Virus record (IMG/VR): IMGVR_UViG_3300009553_000804
Span: 1-50,427 of that record
Length of the DNA stretch: 50,427 nt
Origin: a virus
Direction: 5' to 3' (one strand)
A program made the translations under genes and the position numbers. The notes below the pieces were generated by a model, which saw nothing but the letters and a program-made list of their open reading frames with translations, was not told the DNA's origin and did not search any database. The stretch's first letter is position 1, and every line of letters begins with the position of its first letter. Positions 21,987 through 28,863 of this stretch are shown piece after piece.

Positions 21987-22254
21987 GCGCCACCTCCCCG
22001 AACGGGATAAGGCCAGCCATGCGGAGCACGCCCGCCACCTTGGTGCTCGCGAGGACGCGGCGGTTGTAGACCGTCAGCCCATCGGACGCCCGCACCACGC
22101 GCGCGGTCCAACTCACCGTCCCGCGGCTTCGCGCGAAATCGCGCACGCCTTCGTGGCGCTCCATCTCCACGCGATAGCTCTCGCCGTTTACACGCACAGC
22201 GTGAGCGTAGCCATTCGCCAATGGCTCCTTTCGTCCCACATCAACATCCGCCAT
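21979..22254 (-). CDS. Hypothetical protein, first gene of the leftward operon
   Basis: A 91-residue protein preceded by the full leader AACCCAAGGAG (minus strand, 22276-22266) and GGAGG close to the ATG. Beta-rich: YAHAVRVNGESYRVEMERHE, TVSWTARVVRASDGLTVYNRRVLAS. It stands about 175 bases downstream of the promoter at 22432-22460. Function unknown. Confidence 0.6.
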   Translation of the reverse strand: MADVDVGRKEPLANGYAHAVRVNGESYRVEMERHEGVRDFARSRGTVSWTARVVRASDGLTVYNRRVLASTKVAGVLRMAGLIPFGEVAHV

Positions 22255-22427
22255 GTATCCTCCTGCTCCTTGGGTTGCGATGAAAAGCGCGAGCTCGGTA
22301 TAGCTCGTACCACTCGGTGGGCGTCACTCTGTACGCCCACCGTCTTGGTGGCCCTCGGGCAGAGAACATCAACCTCCACGTGAACAGGGGACCGCTATGT
22401 GGCCGCGCGGTATTGCGTTGACCACGA

Positions 22428-22460
22428 GACAATAATGGTGTCTACGGGGCTAAGAAACAA
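22428..22460 (-). promoter_or_regulatory. Leftward promoter with operator palindrome
   Basis: Minus strand: TTGTTT (22460-22455), a 17-bp spacer and CATTAT (22437-22432), followed by TGTCTC as in the promoter at 20361. The operator-like GACAAT-AAT-GGTGTC (22428-22442) covers the -10. Confidence 0.6.
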
Positions 22461-22469
22461 GCCCCGTAG
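22442..22469. terminator. 10-bp hairpin overlapping the leftward -35
   Basis: CTACGGGGCT (22442-22451), an 8-nt loop and AGCCCCGTAG (22460-22469). It shares TGTCTACGGGGCT with the hairpin at 17847-17883. It would stop any leftward read-through before the promoter that it overlaps. Confidence 0.55.
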
Positions 22470-22494
22470 GCCCGAAGCGGACCCGAAAGTATTG

Positions 22495-22578
22495 TAACGA
22501 ACCTCTAACCGAGTGATAACACCGCTATAACGGACACGATAACAGGCCCGACAACGGGCGCGTAACAACCCCCATAAC
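22495..22578 (+). repeat. Eight TAAC-type boxes at 11-12 bp spacing
   Basis: TAAC begins at 22495, 22506, 22517, 22528, 22540, 22563 and 22575, with CAAC at 22552. The steps are 11, 11, 11, 12, 12, 11 and 12 bases, so all boxes lie near one face of the helix. This suggests an array of binding sites for one protein: an activator for the late genes or an iteron-like origin. Confidence 0.7.
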
Positions 22579-22590
22579 GTTTTATAGCTT

Positions 22591-22626
22591 GCATCTGCAT
22601 CTTCATTTGCATCTGCATCTCTCTCT
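22591..22626 (+). repeat. Hexamer tandem repeat GCATCT
   Basis: Six hexamers in a row: GCATCT, GCATCT, TCATTT, GCATCT, GCATCT, CTCTCT. It lies in the leader of the 22641 gene. The pyrimidine-rich end could affect translation or be a slippage-prone element. Confidence 0.55.
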
Positions 22627-22640
22627 ACAAGGGGCGCGCA

Positions 22641-22847
22641 ATGCGTGACCGTGTAAACGAGGAAGGACGCATCGAACGCGCATCGGAGGCGCCGCTCACG
22701 AGTCGCCACGTGGGGTGGTGTCTCATGTGTCGCGGAAGGCTCATCGAAGAGCTCCGTGTCACGGCGCGCCGCGGCGCGCTCGGCTTCACGACGCACACGC
22801 GCATCGCGTGCGCGTGCCGCCAACACGTTCCGCGTGGCGAGGATTAG
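22641..22847 (+). CDS. Small zinc-finger-like protein
   Basis: A 68-residue protein, ATG 11 bases after AAGGGG. CLMCRGRLIEEL and CACRQHVPRGE provide Cys pairs and a His for a possible zinc site. First rightward gene after the control region, so it could be an early-to-late switch protein. A 164-residue frame on the other strand is less likely because it crosses the repeats and the promoter. Confidence 0.5.
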   Translation: MRDRVNEEGRIERASEAPLTSRHVGWCLMCRGRLIEELRVTARRGALGFTTHTRIACACRQHVPRGED

Positions 22848-22929
22848 CGCCATCGCGTAGCTTGCGGCTCGAATCGAAGCGGCGCGCACTGTAGCGGTAG
22901 CGCCAATAATTCACTAGCTGGGACTAAAT

Positions 22930-22997
22930 CCCGGCACTCCCAACCAACGCGCCGCGTCTCTGGCGTTTACGGGTTGTAGCGAGTGCCGGGTTTTTTT
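22930..22997 (+). terminator. Long-loop terminator with T7 tail
   Basis: CCCGGCACTC (22930-22939) and GAGTGCCGGG (22981-22990), a 41-nt loop, then TTTTTTTG. The same long-loop plan as 10222-10297. It stops transcription from the 22641 gene or attenuates entry into the capsid genes. Confidence 0.75.
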
Positions 22998-23024
22998 GTC
23001 CCCAACGTTTGCGCGAGGTATGTA

Positions 23025-23714
23025 ATGCCACCGACGCCGGGAACGGGCGAGCAGGGCGAGCAAAATCCTCCGACGCCGGGAGCACCATCGGGCGAGCAGG
23101 GCAAGACGGACATCCAGCCGGTCATCGACGCCATCATCCGGCGCGAGCGCACCGATGCGGATGCCCGCGTGTTGAAGCTCGAAACGCGCATCCGCGAGCT
23201 CGAAGCCGCGCCAGCGCCGAAGCCGGGAGAGTCGAAGCCCCCGGTGGATGACGCGCACATCGAGAACATCCGCAAGCCGCTCTTGGATGAGCTCACCAAG
23301 GAGCGCGAGCGGAGCGCCGCGCGCGATGAGCGCACGAAGCGCATCGAGTTGAAGGCCGCGGCGAAGGATTCCGTGGACGCCGACGAGGTGGCGGACCGCC
23401 TCATCAAGAGCACCAAGATCACGGACGATGGAAAGATGGAGGTGGTGGACGATAAGGGCCTTCCGCGCTATGGCGCCAATGGTCCGATGACGGTCGCGGA
23501 GCTCGTGGGTGAGCTCCTCGCGGCCAAGCCGTTCCTCGCCAAGGCCGCAGTTCGCGACGGCATCAACCTCGGAGACGTGCAGAAGAGCGTACCCGGAACC
23601 GAGACCAAAGAATCGCTCAAAGCGCGCATCGCGGAGCTCGAAGCCAAGGGCCAGTTCAACACCGCGGCGCCGCTCAAGACGCAGCTCGCCAACCTCGTGG
23701 CGAGCGGCAAGTAG
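23025..23714 (+). CDS. Capsid scaffolding protein
   Basis: A 229-residue protein in the scaffold position directly before the major capsid gene. It has a Pro/Gly/Gln-rich N-terminus, a coiled-coil centre (VLKLETRIRELEAA, LLDELTKERERSAARDERTKRIELKAA) and a C-terminal helical part ending TQLANLVASGK. Scaffolds shape the prohead and leave or are degraded. The ATG at 23025 has GAGG upstream; the longer start at 22983 lies inside the terminator. Confidence 0.75.
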   Translation: MPPTPGTGEQGEQNPPTPGAPSGEQGKTDIQPVIDAIIRRERTDADARVLKLETRIRELEAAPAPKPGESKPPVDDAHIENIRKPLLDELTKERERSAARDERTKRIELKAAAKDSVDADEVADRLIKSTKITDDGKMEVVDDKGLPRYGANGPMTVAELVGELLAAKPFLAKAAVRDGINLGDVQKSVPGTETKESLKARIAELEAKGQFNTAAPLKTQLANLVASGK

Positions 23715-23790
23715 TCTCCCCGGCGCCATGGCGGCGCCACGTTCCCACCAACGGCGCGCGTAGCGCCACACCCAAGGAGTCTGCACCAGC

Positions 23791-24765
23791 ATGGTTACCG
23801 GAATGGCTACCAGCTACGACCTCCCACAGTACATCGGGGAGCTCTTCCAGAAGGGTGAGAAGCCCAACGCTTTTCTTCGCATGGTTGGCGGACTGACGGG
23901 CGGCATTCGCCTCGTCACCACGCCGACGTTTGCGATGGGCGTGGACTACTCGCTACCCGCGGCAGATGCCACGGGTAAGATCGAAGGCGCAAACCCTTCC
24001 CCGAAGGAACAGGACACGAACCAGTCCACCAACATCGTCCAGATTTTCCAAGAGGCGGTGCAGCTCACGTATTCCGCACAGGCGGCTACGGGAGTCATCG
24101 CGGGCCTCGCGGCAATTCCGGGCGTGAACCAGTCCAATGGGGAGCTCATCTCTCCGCGCAGCATCGAGTGGCAGCGTGCGCGCGCGGTAGAGCGCGTGGC
24201 TCGCAACGCCAACGTGGCGTTTCTCAAGGGCGCGTTCGTACAGCCCGGAAACAACGCGACGGCGCGCCAGACGCGCGGCGTTCGCACGGCTGTTACCACG
24301 AACGTGTTTGCGAATGGCGGCACCAACCGCGCGATTTCCAAGGTCATCCTCGAAAGCGCACTACAGGCCGCGTTGGGCAACGGCATGTTCAACCTCGGAG
24401 ATGAGCTCGTGGTGTTGTGCGATGCCTCGCAGTACGCCGCGGCCATCGGACTCTACGAGGGCGGCATCACCCAGCTCGTGAACCCGGGCCCGGGCGCCAC
24501 GGTCGCGGGCGTGGCAGTTAAGACGATCGCCACCAAGTGGGCCACGTTGCAGTTCGTGTGGGAGCCGGACATGAACCCCAACGAGCTCTTCATCTGCCAG
24601 CCGAAGTATTGCCGCGTCGTTGGGATGCCGATTGGCACCAAGGGCGTGCTCTTCTCGGAGCCGCTCTCCAAGACGGGCAGCGCCGACACCGAACAGGTGT
24701 ACGGTGAGCTCGGCATCGACTACCGCAATGAAATCTTCCACGCGGTCGTCAAAGACCTCTCGTAA
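23791..24765 (+). CDS. Major capsid protein, SU10/DUF5309-like
   Basis: A 324-residue protein that resembles the SU10-type (DUF5309) major capsid group of the HK97 fold: FLRMVGGLTGGIRLVTTPTFAMGVDY, an NQSTNIVQIFQEAVQLTYSAQAA segment, ERVARNANVAFLKG, then a C-terminal region with FVWEPDMNPNELFICQPKYCRVV. AAGGAG (CACCCAAGGAG, 23769-23779) precedes the ATG. It forms the icosahedral shell. A very stable hairpin follows the stop codon. Confidence 0.87.
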   Translation: MVTGMATSYDLPQYIGELFQKGEKPNAFLRMVGGLTGGIRLVTTPTFAMGVDYSLPAADATGKIEGANPSPKEQDTNQSTNIVQIFQEAVQLTYSAQAATGVIAGLAAIPGVNQSNGELISPRSIEWQRARAVERVARNANVAFLKGAFVQPGNNATARQTRGVRTAVTTNVFANGGTNRAISKVILESALQAALGNGMFNLGDELVVLCDASQYAAAIGLYEGGITQLVNPGPGATVAGVAVKTIATKWATLQFVWEPDMNPNELFICQPKYCRVVGMPIGTKGVLFSEPLSKTGSADTEQVYGELGIDYRNEIFHAVVKDLS

Positions 24766-24782
24766 GAGAGCGCAGTAGCACG

Positions 24783-24819
24783 GATGTGGGCGGGGCTCTT
24801 CGGAGCCCCGTTCCACATC
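24783..24819 (+). promoter_or_regulatory. C(UUCG)G tetraloop hairpin after the capsid gene
   Basis: CGGGGCTC, TTCG, GAGCCCCG (24791-24810), extended by an outer stem GATGTGG/CCACATC (24783-24789 and 24813-24819). No T tract follows, so it is more likely a 3' mRNA stabiliser or partial attenuator that lets capsid mRNA accumulate over the downstream genes. Confidence 0.65.
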
Positions 24820-24854
24820 GAACCACTCCCTCCCCCTCTACCCCTCCCTCGCGC

Positions 24855-25229
24855 ATGCCTCGCGTCACCATTCTCAATCACGACCGTTTTACCGACAAGC
24901 GGACTGGCATCACCTTCGAGCCAACCATCGTGGGCGGTGTCTATCTCGGCGTGGCCGAGGTGCCCGATGACGTCGCACGCGAGCATTACGCGAGCCACCC
25001 GTGCTTCCTCGTGGAAGGCCTCTCCATTCCGGATGAGCCACCCGCGAGTCCCGCCAACGAGGGCGAGCTCCCCGTCTCTCCCGAAGTTCCCGCCTCTACG
25101 GGTGAGCCGTCCACGTCTCCCGCCAGCGAGCCCGCACCCGTGGTGACTGAGCCCACGGGGCGCGGTTCCTCGCGTAAAAAGAAGAAAGACGCGCCCGCGG
25201 AGCCGGAAACGTCCGCCCCCGAGGCCTAA
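24855..25229 (+). CDS. Hypothetical head protein
   Basis: A 124-residue protein starting MPRVTILNHDRFTDKRTGI. The first 60 residues look folded (FEPTIVGGVYLGVAEVPDDVAREHYASHP), and the rest is a disordered Pro/Ser/Glu-rich tail ending in KKKK and an Ala/Glu stretch. Small proteins with this layout after the capsid gene are often decoration or connector-related; the function is not proven. Confidence 0.6.
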   Translation: MPRVTILNHDRFTDKRTGITFEPTIVGGVYLGVAEVPDDVAREHYASHPCFLVEGLSIPDEPPASPANEGELPVSPEVPASTGEPSTSPASEPAPVVTEPTGRGSSRKKKKDAPAEPETSAPEA

Positions 25230-25233
25230 CCAC

Positions 25234-25617
25234 ATGCCCGCCGTCACTCTCGACCTCACCATCGAACAGGGCGCGCTCTTTCAAGCGGTCTTTACGTGGA
25301 CCGAGAACGGCGTGCCGGTGAACCTCACGGGCTACACCGCGCGCATGGACCTCCGCCGCACGGTGGACGCACTTGAGGCCGCGGTGCGACTCACCACCGA
25401 GGGCGGCGGCGGCATTTTCCTCGGAGGCATCACGGGTGCCATTGGGCTCATCATCTCCGCCGATGTCACCTCGACCCTCACGCCTCGCGTCCCGAAAAAT
25501 CAAGCCGCGAGCGAGTGGGGCGTGTATGACTTGCAGCTCATCGACCCGGGAGGCGACGACGTGGAGCGCCTCGCGCAAGGGCGCATTTTCGTCTCGCCAG
25601 CGGTGACGCGCGCATGA
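25234..25617 (+). CDS. Beta-sandwich structural protein
   Basis: A 127-residue protein. LDLTIEQGALFQAVFTWTENGVPVNLTGYTARMDLRR is typical of a recurrent phage beta-domain related to baseplate/fibre N-terminal domains (BppU-like). It overlaps the next gene (ATGA), a fibre-like protein, and may be its anchor. Confidence 0.65.
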   Translation: MPAVTLDLTIEQGALFQAVFTWTENGVPVNLTGYTARMDLRRTVDALEAAVRLTTEGGGGIFLGGITGAIGLIISADVTSTLTPRVPKNQAASEWGVYDLQLIDPGGDDVERLAQGRIFVSPAVTRA

Positions 25618-26498
25618 CTCGCAAGGTGACGCTCACGACGCAAGGGGCGAGCGCGAGCCTCAACGACGGCACCATCACCGTCCAGTACACCGCGAGCCCG
25701 CGCGTCATCGAGCTCACGAGCGGCCTCACGCGCCCGTATGCCGATGCGCGCTACGCGCGTCTCGGAGTCCTCGCACTCAGTGACCTCGCGGATGTGAGCG
25801 TGCCGAGTCCCGCCGATGGCGATGCGCTCGTGTGGAGTGATGCCAACGAGCGGTGGGAGCCGGGGGCGGTGGCCGTGGACCTCACGGGCTACTACACGAA
25901 AACCGACACGGACGTGCTGCTCTCCGGCTACTACACCAAGAGCGCAACGGACACGCTCCTCACGGGCTATTACACCAAGGCCGCGGCGGATGCGCGCTAC
26001 CTCGCGCCCGCGTGGACCGCCGTGACCGGAAAGCCTACAGACCTCGCGGGATACAGTCTCACCGCCGACTTCAACGCGAAGGGCGATGCGCGTTGGGTGA
26101 AGCAAACGGGAGGCGTGATCTATGACGGCACCAACAACAGTCAAACCATCACGTTTCAAGTAGGCTCGGGTGGTAGCACGCAGAACGCCGCGAAGTTTTG
26201 GGGCCGAGTCTTTTTCGGAACCAACAACGATGTCGTTCTCAATTCCACGGGAAGCGGCTTCATGCACCTCGGCAGTTTCGCCGGGGTCACGCTCGGCCTC
26301 TCGAACGGCACGGTATTCCTCAAGGCCGTGGCGGGCGGCGTTACGCTCAGTGCTCCGCTCATCATCCCCGCGGGAGCTCCACCCGCGAGCGCAACCGCCA
26401 CGGGTGTGATAGGACAGTGGGCTTGGGACTCCGGCTTCCTCTACCTCTGCATCGCCACGAACACGTGGAAGCGTGCGGCCTTGAGCACATGGCCATGA
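25614..26498 (+). CDS. Fibre-like protein encoded among head genes
   Basis: A 294-residue protein with tail-fibre character. LADVSVPSPADGDALVWSDA is a common fibre motif. Three repeats of a GYYTK unit (about 97-130: GYYTKTDTDVLL, GYYTKSATDTLL, GYYTKAAADARYL) suggest a trimeric shaft, and the C-terminus has beta-rich receptor-binding features (FFGTNNDVVLNSTG, GQWAWDSGFLYLC). It is encoded between capsid and connector genes, not after the hub, so it could be a head fibre. Confidence 0.75.
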   Translation: MTRKVTLTTQGASASLNDGTITVQYTASPRVIELTSGLTRPYADARYARLGVLALSDLADVSVPSPADGDALVWSDANERWEPGAVAVDLTGYYTKTDTDVLLSGYYTKSATDTLLTGYYTKAAADARYLAPAWTAVTGKPTDLAGYSLTADFNAKGDARWVKQTGGVIYDGTNNSQTITFQVGSGGSTQNAAKFWGRVFFGTNNDVVLNSTGSGFMHLGSFAGVTLGLSNGTVFLKAVAGGVTLSAPLIIPAGAPPASATATGVIGQWAWDSGFLYLCIATNTWKRAALSTWP

Positions 26499-26746
26499 TA
26501 ACGCGCGCCACCATCCAACCCTCTTCGCCAGCGAGCTTCGCGAACATGCCCGAGCCAACGAACGACACGCCAGCCGCGGCGCCCGCCACGGTGCCGATGG
26601 GCGATGTCACCAAGCTCCTCCTCAGTGAGCTCACGCGGCGCCACAACGCCGAGCTCCTCGCGGCGCTCGCGGCATGCGCCAAAGGGGATGGCCTCCCCGC
26701 CGCGGCGGGCGCCGACCTCGATGCGCTCGTGTGGGTGAAGGCGTAG
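26495..26746 (+). CDS. Small hypothetical protein
   Basis: An 83-residue protein; ATG overlaps the fibre stop (ATGA). A Pro/Ala-rich N-terminal half is followed by a helix, MGDVTKLLLSELTRRHNAELLAALAAC. The start could also be six bases upstream. No family recognised. Confidence 0.55.
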   Translation: MITRATIQPSSPASFANMPEPTNDTPAAAPATVPMGDVTKLLLSELTRRHNAELLAALAACAKGDGLPAAAGADLDALVWVKA

Positions 26747-26747
26747 C

Positions 26748-27563
26748 ATGCGCCACTCTCTCATCGATGCCGCGCGGTACGACGCGCTCACTACGAGCGA
26801 TGTAATCACCGCCGCGGGGCGCACCAAGTGGGAAGCGCGCGGGCGCCTCTCGCGCGCAGACAGCGTGACCACGCCCGCCGTCCTCGTCGTGGAGTCGCAC
26901 GCCATCAACGCGAAAGTTGATGATCTCGGATGGAGCACGGTGGCCACCGTCACGCTCGACACCGCGGGGAAGGAAGCGGTGGTGGGCTTCACGCTGGCCC
27001 CCGGTGAGTCCTATCTCCGCGGACGCATCGCACGGCTCCCCGGCGATGCGCCCGCGCTCGTCTCGCTCGATACCTCCGCGGCGTTCGTGGATGCAACGGA
27101 CTCGGATGCGTCCCTCTTCTCCAAGGAGCTCCGCGGTTTTGCGGACGGATTCCTCCGCATCGTCGCGCACGCGGAGGAGGTGGTGCTCGGGGAGCTCTTC
27201 ACCTCGAAGCGCGCGCAAGCCGGACTCCCCACGCCCTACGGCATCACGCCCATCGCGGGCAACGTGGAGCCGTGGCTCCCGTCACTCGTGAGCGTTTACA
27301 CGCGCGGGTTTGCCGAGCGTTCCGCGGGCGTTCCCGCCGCGCCAGAGCTCATCGCGCGCATGGACCTTCCCGGCTTCGGGGATTGCGTGCGCGCCGCGGT
27401 CATTCTCCAAGCGGAGCATCTCTTCCGCCGTCACAAGCTCACGCAATCCGATGAACCGTCCGCGGTGGTCACGCTACGCGACTATCCGCCGCTCGCGCCG
27501 GGGCTCACGCGCGCGCTCGACAAGTACACCAACACCGCGATGAGCGTGTGGAGAGGGCGGTAG
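26748..27563 (+). CDS. Probable head-tail connector-region protein
   Basis: A 271-residue protein of unknown family in the place where connectors and adaptors are encoded. First half beta-rich (VLVVESHAINAKVDD, WSTVATVTLDTAG), second half helical with VRAAVILQAEHLFRRHKL near the end, which resembles the helical bundle of gp6-like connectors. Assignment by position. Confidence 0.6.
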   Translation: MRHSLIDAARYDALTTSDVITAAGRTKWEARGRLSRADSVTTPAVLVVESHAINAKVDDLGWSTVATVTLDTAGKEAVVGFTLAPGESYLRGRIARLPGDAPALVSLDTSAAFVDATDSDASLFSKELRGFADGFLRIVAHAEEVVLGELFTSKRAQAGLPTPYGITPIAGNVEPWLPSLVSVYTRGFAERSAGVPAAPELIARMDLPGFGDCVRAAVILQAEHLFRRHKLTQSDEPSAVVTLRDYPPLAPGLTRALDKYTNTAMSVWRGR

Positions 27564-28130
27564 GTGCAGCTCCCTCGGCTCCTTGTCACGCACGAGGTAG
27601 ACCCCTCGAAGCTCGTAGGCATCAAGGACCGCCTCGCGGACTTGCGGCCCGCGTGGATAGAGGACGTGCAGCCCATCATCACGGACTTCCTCACCAAGCG
27701 CTTCGAGACCGAGGGCGCGTACATGACGGGCGCGAAGTGGGCGCCACTCGCCCCGGCCAGTAAGGAGCTCCGCGCGCGCCCCGGTCACGGACGCGGCGGC
27801 ATCGGGCGCGATACCAACGCGATGTGGGCGTCTTTCGTGAAGAGCGCGGGGAGCACCGCCGCACCCAACGGCATCCTCCTCATCGATGAAGAGCGCTACG
27901 AGCGCGGCTCCTCGCTCAAGTGGGCGCAATGGTTCCATCGCGGCTACAACAGCACGCGGAAGCCGGTGCTCGTGCGCGACAAAGACGGAAACAAAAAATG
28001 GATTTTCGTGAAGCGCGCCGCGGCGAAACGCATCCCGGCGCGCCCCATCATCCCGGACCCACTCCCCGCGGAATTGGTGGAGCAAGTGGAGTCTGCCCTC
28101 ATGCGCTACGTCTCGGGAGGTAAAACGTGA
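27564..28130 (+). CDS. Phage virion morphogenesis (tail completion) protein
   Basis: A 188-residue protein, GTG start one base after the previous stop. It matches the virion morphogenesis/tail completion pattern: FLTKRFETEGAYMTGAKWAPLAPASKEL, WFHRGYNS, then RIPARPIIPDPLPAELVEQV. The last part, a C-terminal RPARP-like motif, is diagnostic. Such proteins join head and tail. Confidence 0.8.
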   Translation: MQLPRLLVTHEVDPSKLVGIKDRLADLRPAWIEDVQPIITDFLTKRFETEGAYMTGAKWAPLAPASKELRARPGHGRGGIGRDTNAMWASFVKSAGSTAAPNGILLIDEERYERGSSLKWAQWFHRGYNSTRKPVLVRDKDGNKKWIFVKRAAAKRIPARPIIPDPLPAELVEQVESALMRYVSGGKT

Positions 28131-28657
28131 TTGGTGTTGCAACCGTTCGCATGGTGGCCGAAACGCTCCGCGATGTTGCCACGGGTGTGGAGTGGCAGCT
28201 TGATGGCTTCACGTTCGATGAGAACGACACGCGGCCCGAACGGCTCGCGGCCATCTTGGACCCCACCGCCGATGATGCCGCGGTGTCGCACAAGGACGTA
28301 CCGGATTGGCCCGTGCTCGTGGTGACCGCCGAGCAGCCGTCCACCATCGCGCTCGCGGGAGTGCAAGGGTTCGTCATCGATGCGCCCAACCTTCTCGTGT
28401 CCGTTGCCTACGCCACGCGCGCGACCGTGGAGCCCGCGCAAGCGTGGCGCGATGCGGACTACACCATGCGCGCCGTCATCAAGGCGCTCAACGCGGGGCT
28501 CTTCGCCGCGGACAAAGGCGCCGCACGCACGCGCGGCCCCATCACCCTCGTCAAGCGGAACGCGATGACCTACGGGCCGGTGGACGTCGATGTCCCCGGT
28601 GGCAAGGTCCGCGGCGCGCTTCTCTTGGACCTCTACGTGAGAGACAACGCCACATGA
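28127..28657 (+). CDS. Tail terminator-like protein
   Basis: A 176-residue protein, GTG start with GGGAGG upstream and overlapping the previous stop. Features of tail terminator/minor tail proteins: DWPVLVVTAEQPSTI, FVIDAPNLLVSVAYATR, DADYTMRAVIKALNAG, and a final GALLLDLYVRDN strand. Position before the tail tube gene agrees. Confidence 0.7.
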   Translation: MIGVATVRMVAETLRDVATGVEWQLDGFTFDENDTRPERLAAILDPTADDAAVSHKDVPDWPVLVVTAEQPSTIALAGVQGFVIDAPNLLVSVAYATRATVEPAQAWRDADYTMRAVIKALNAGLFAADKGAARTRGPITLVKRNAMTYGPVDVDVPGGKVRGALLLDLYVRDNAT

Positions 28658-28863
28658 GCGACGCCGTTTCCACCAACACCGCCGCGGCCCTCTTCGACAA
28701 CCGCGGCGGTATTTTCTTCGAGCTCGATGGAGCTCGCATCCACGAGGCCGACCTCACCGCGCGCCAGCGCAAGCGCCTCGCCAGCTCCACCCTCCCCGCA
28801 GTTCCCTCCGCAGTTCCCGCCACCGCTCCCTCCTCCTCGGATGTGACGACCGATGCCACGTAA
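28654..28863 (+). CDS. Small hypothetical tail-region protein
   Basis: A 69-residue protein, ATG overlapping the previous stop (ATGA) and end overlapping the tail tube start. NRGGIFFELDGARIHEADLTARQRKR then a Ser/Pro-rich tail. Function unknown. Confidence 0.55.
   Translation: MSDAVSTNTAAALFDNRGGIFFELDGARIHEADLTARQRKRLASSTLPAVPSAVPATAPSSSDVTTDAT

Larger units (their letters stand above)
22255..22640. other. Divergent control region between the leftward island and the capsid genes
   Basis: No gene is supported here. It holds the leader of the 22254 gene, a leftward promoter with operator (22428-22460), a 10-bp hairpin (22442-22469), eight phased TAAC-type boxes (22495-22578) and a hexamer repeat (22591-22626). 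The AT-rich TTTATAG next to the boxes (22581-22587) could be part of a rightward promoter or melt as an origin element. Confidence 0.6.

Noticed and set aside
22395-22889. 164-residue open frame on the minus strand over the control region
   Set aside because: It crosses the phased TAAC boxes, the hexamer repeat, the leftward promoter and the better-supported gene 22641-22847. No ribosome site or family pattern.
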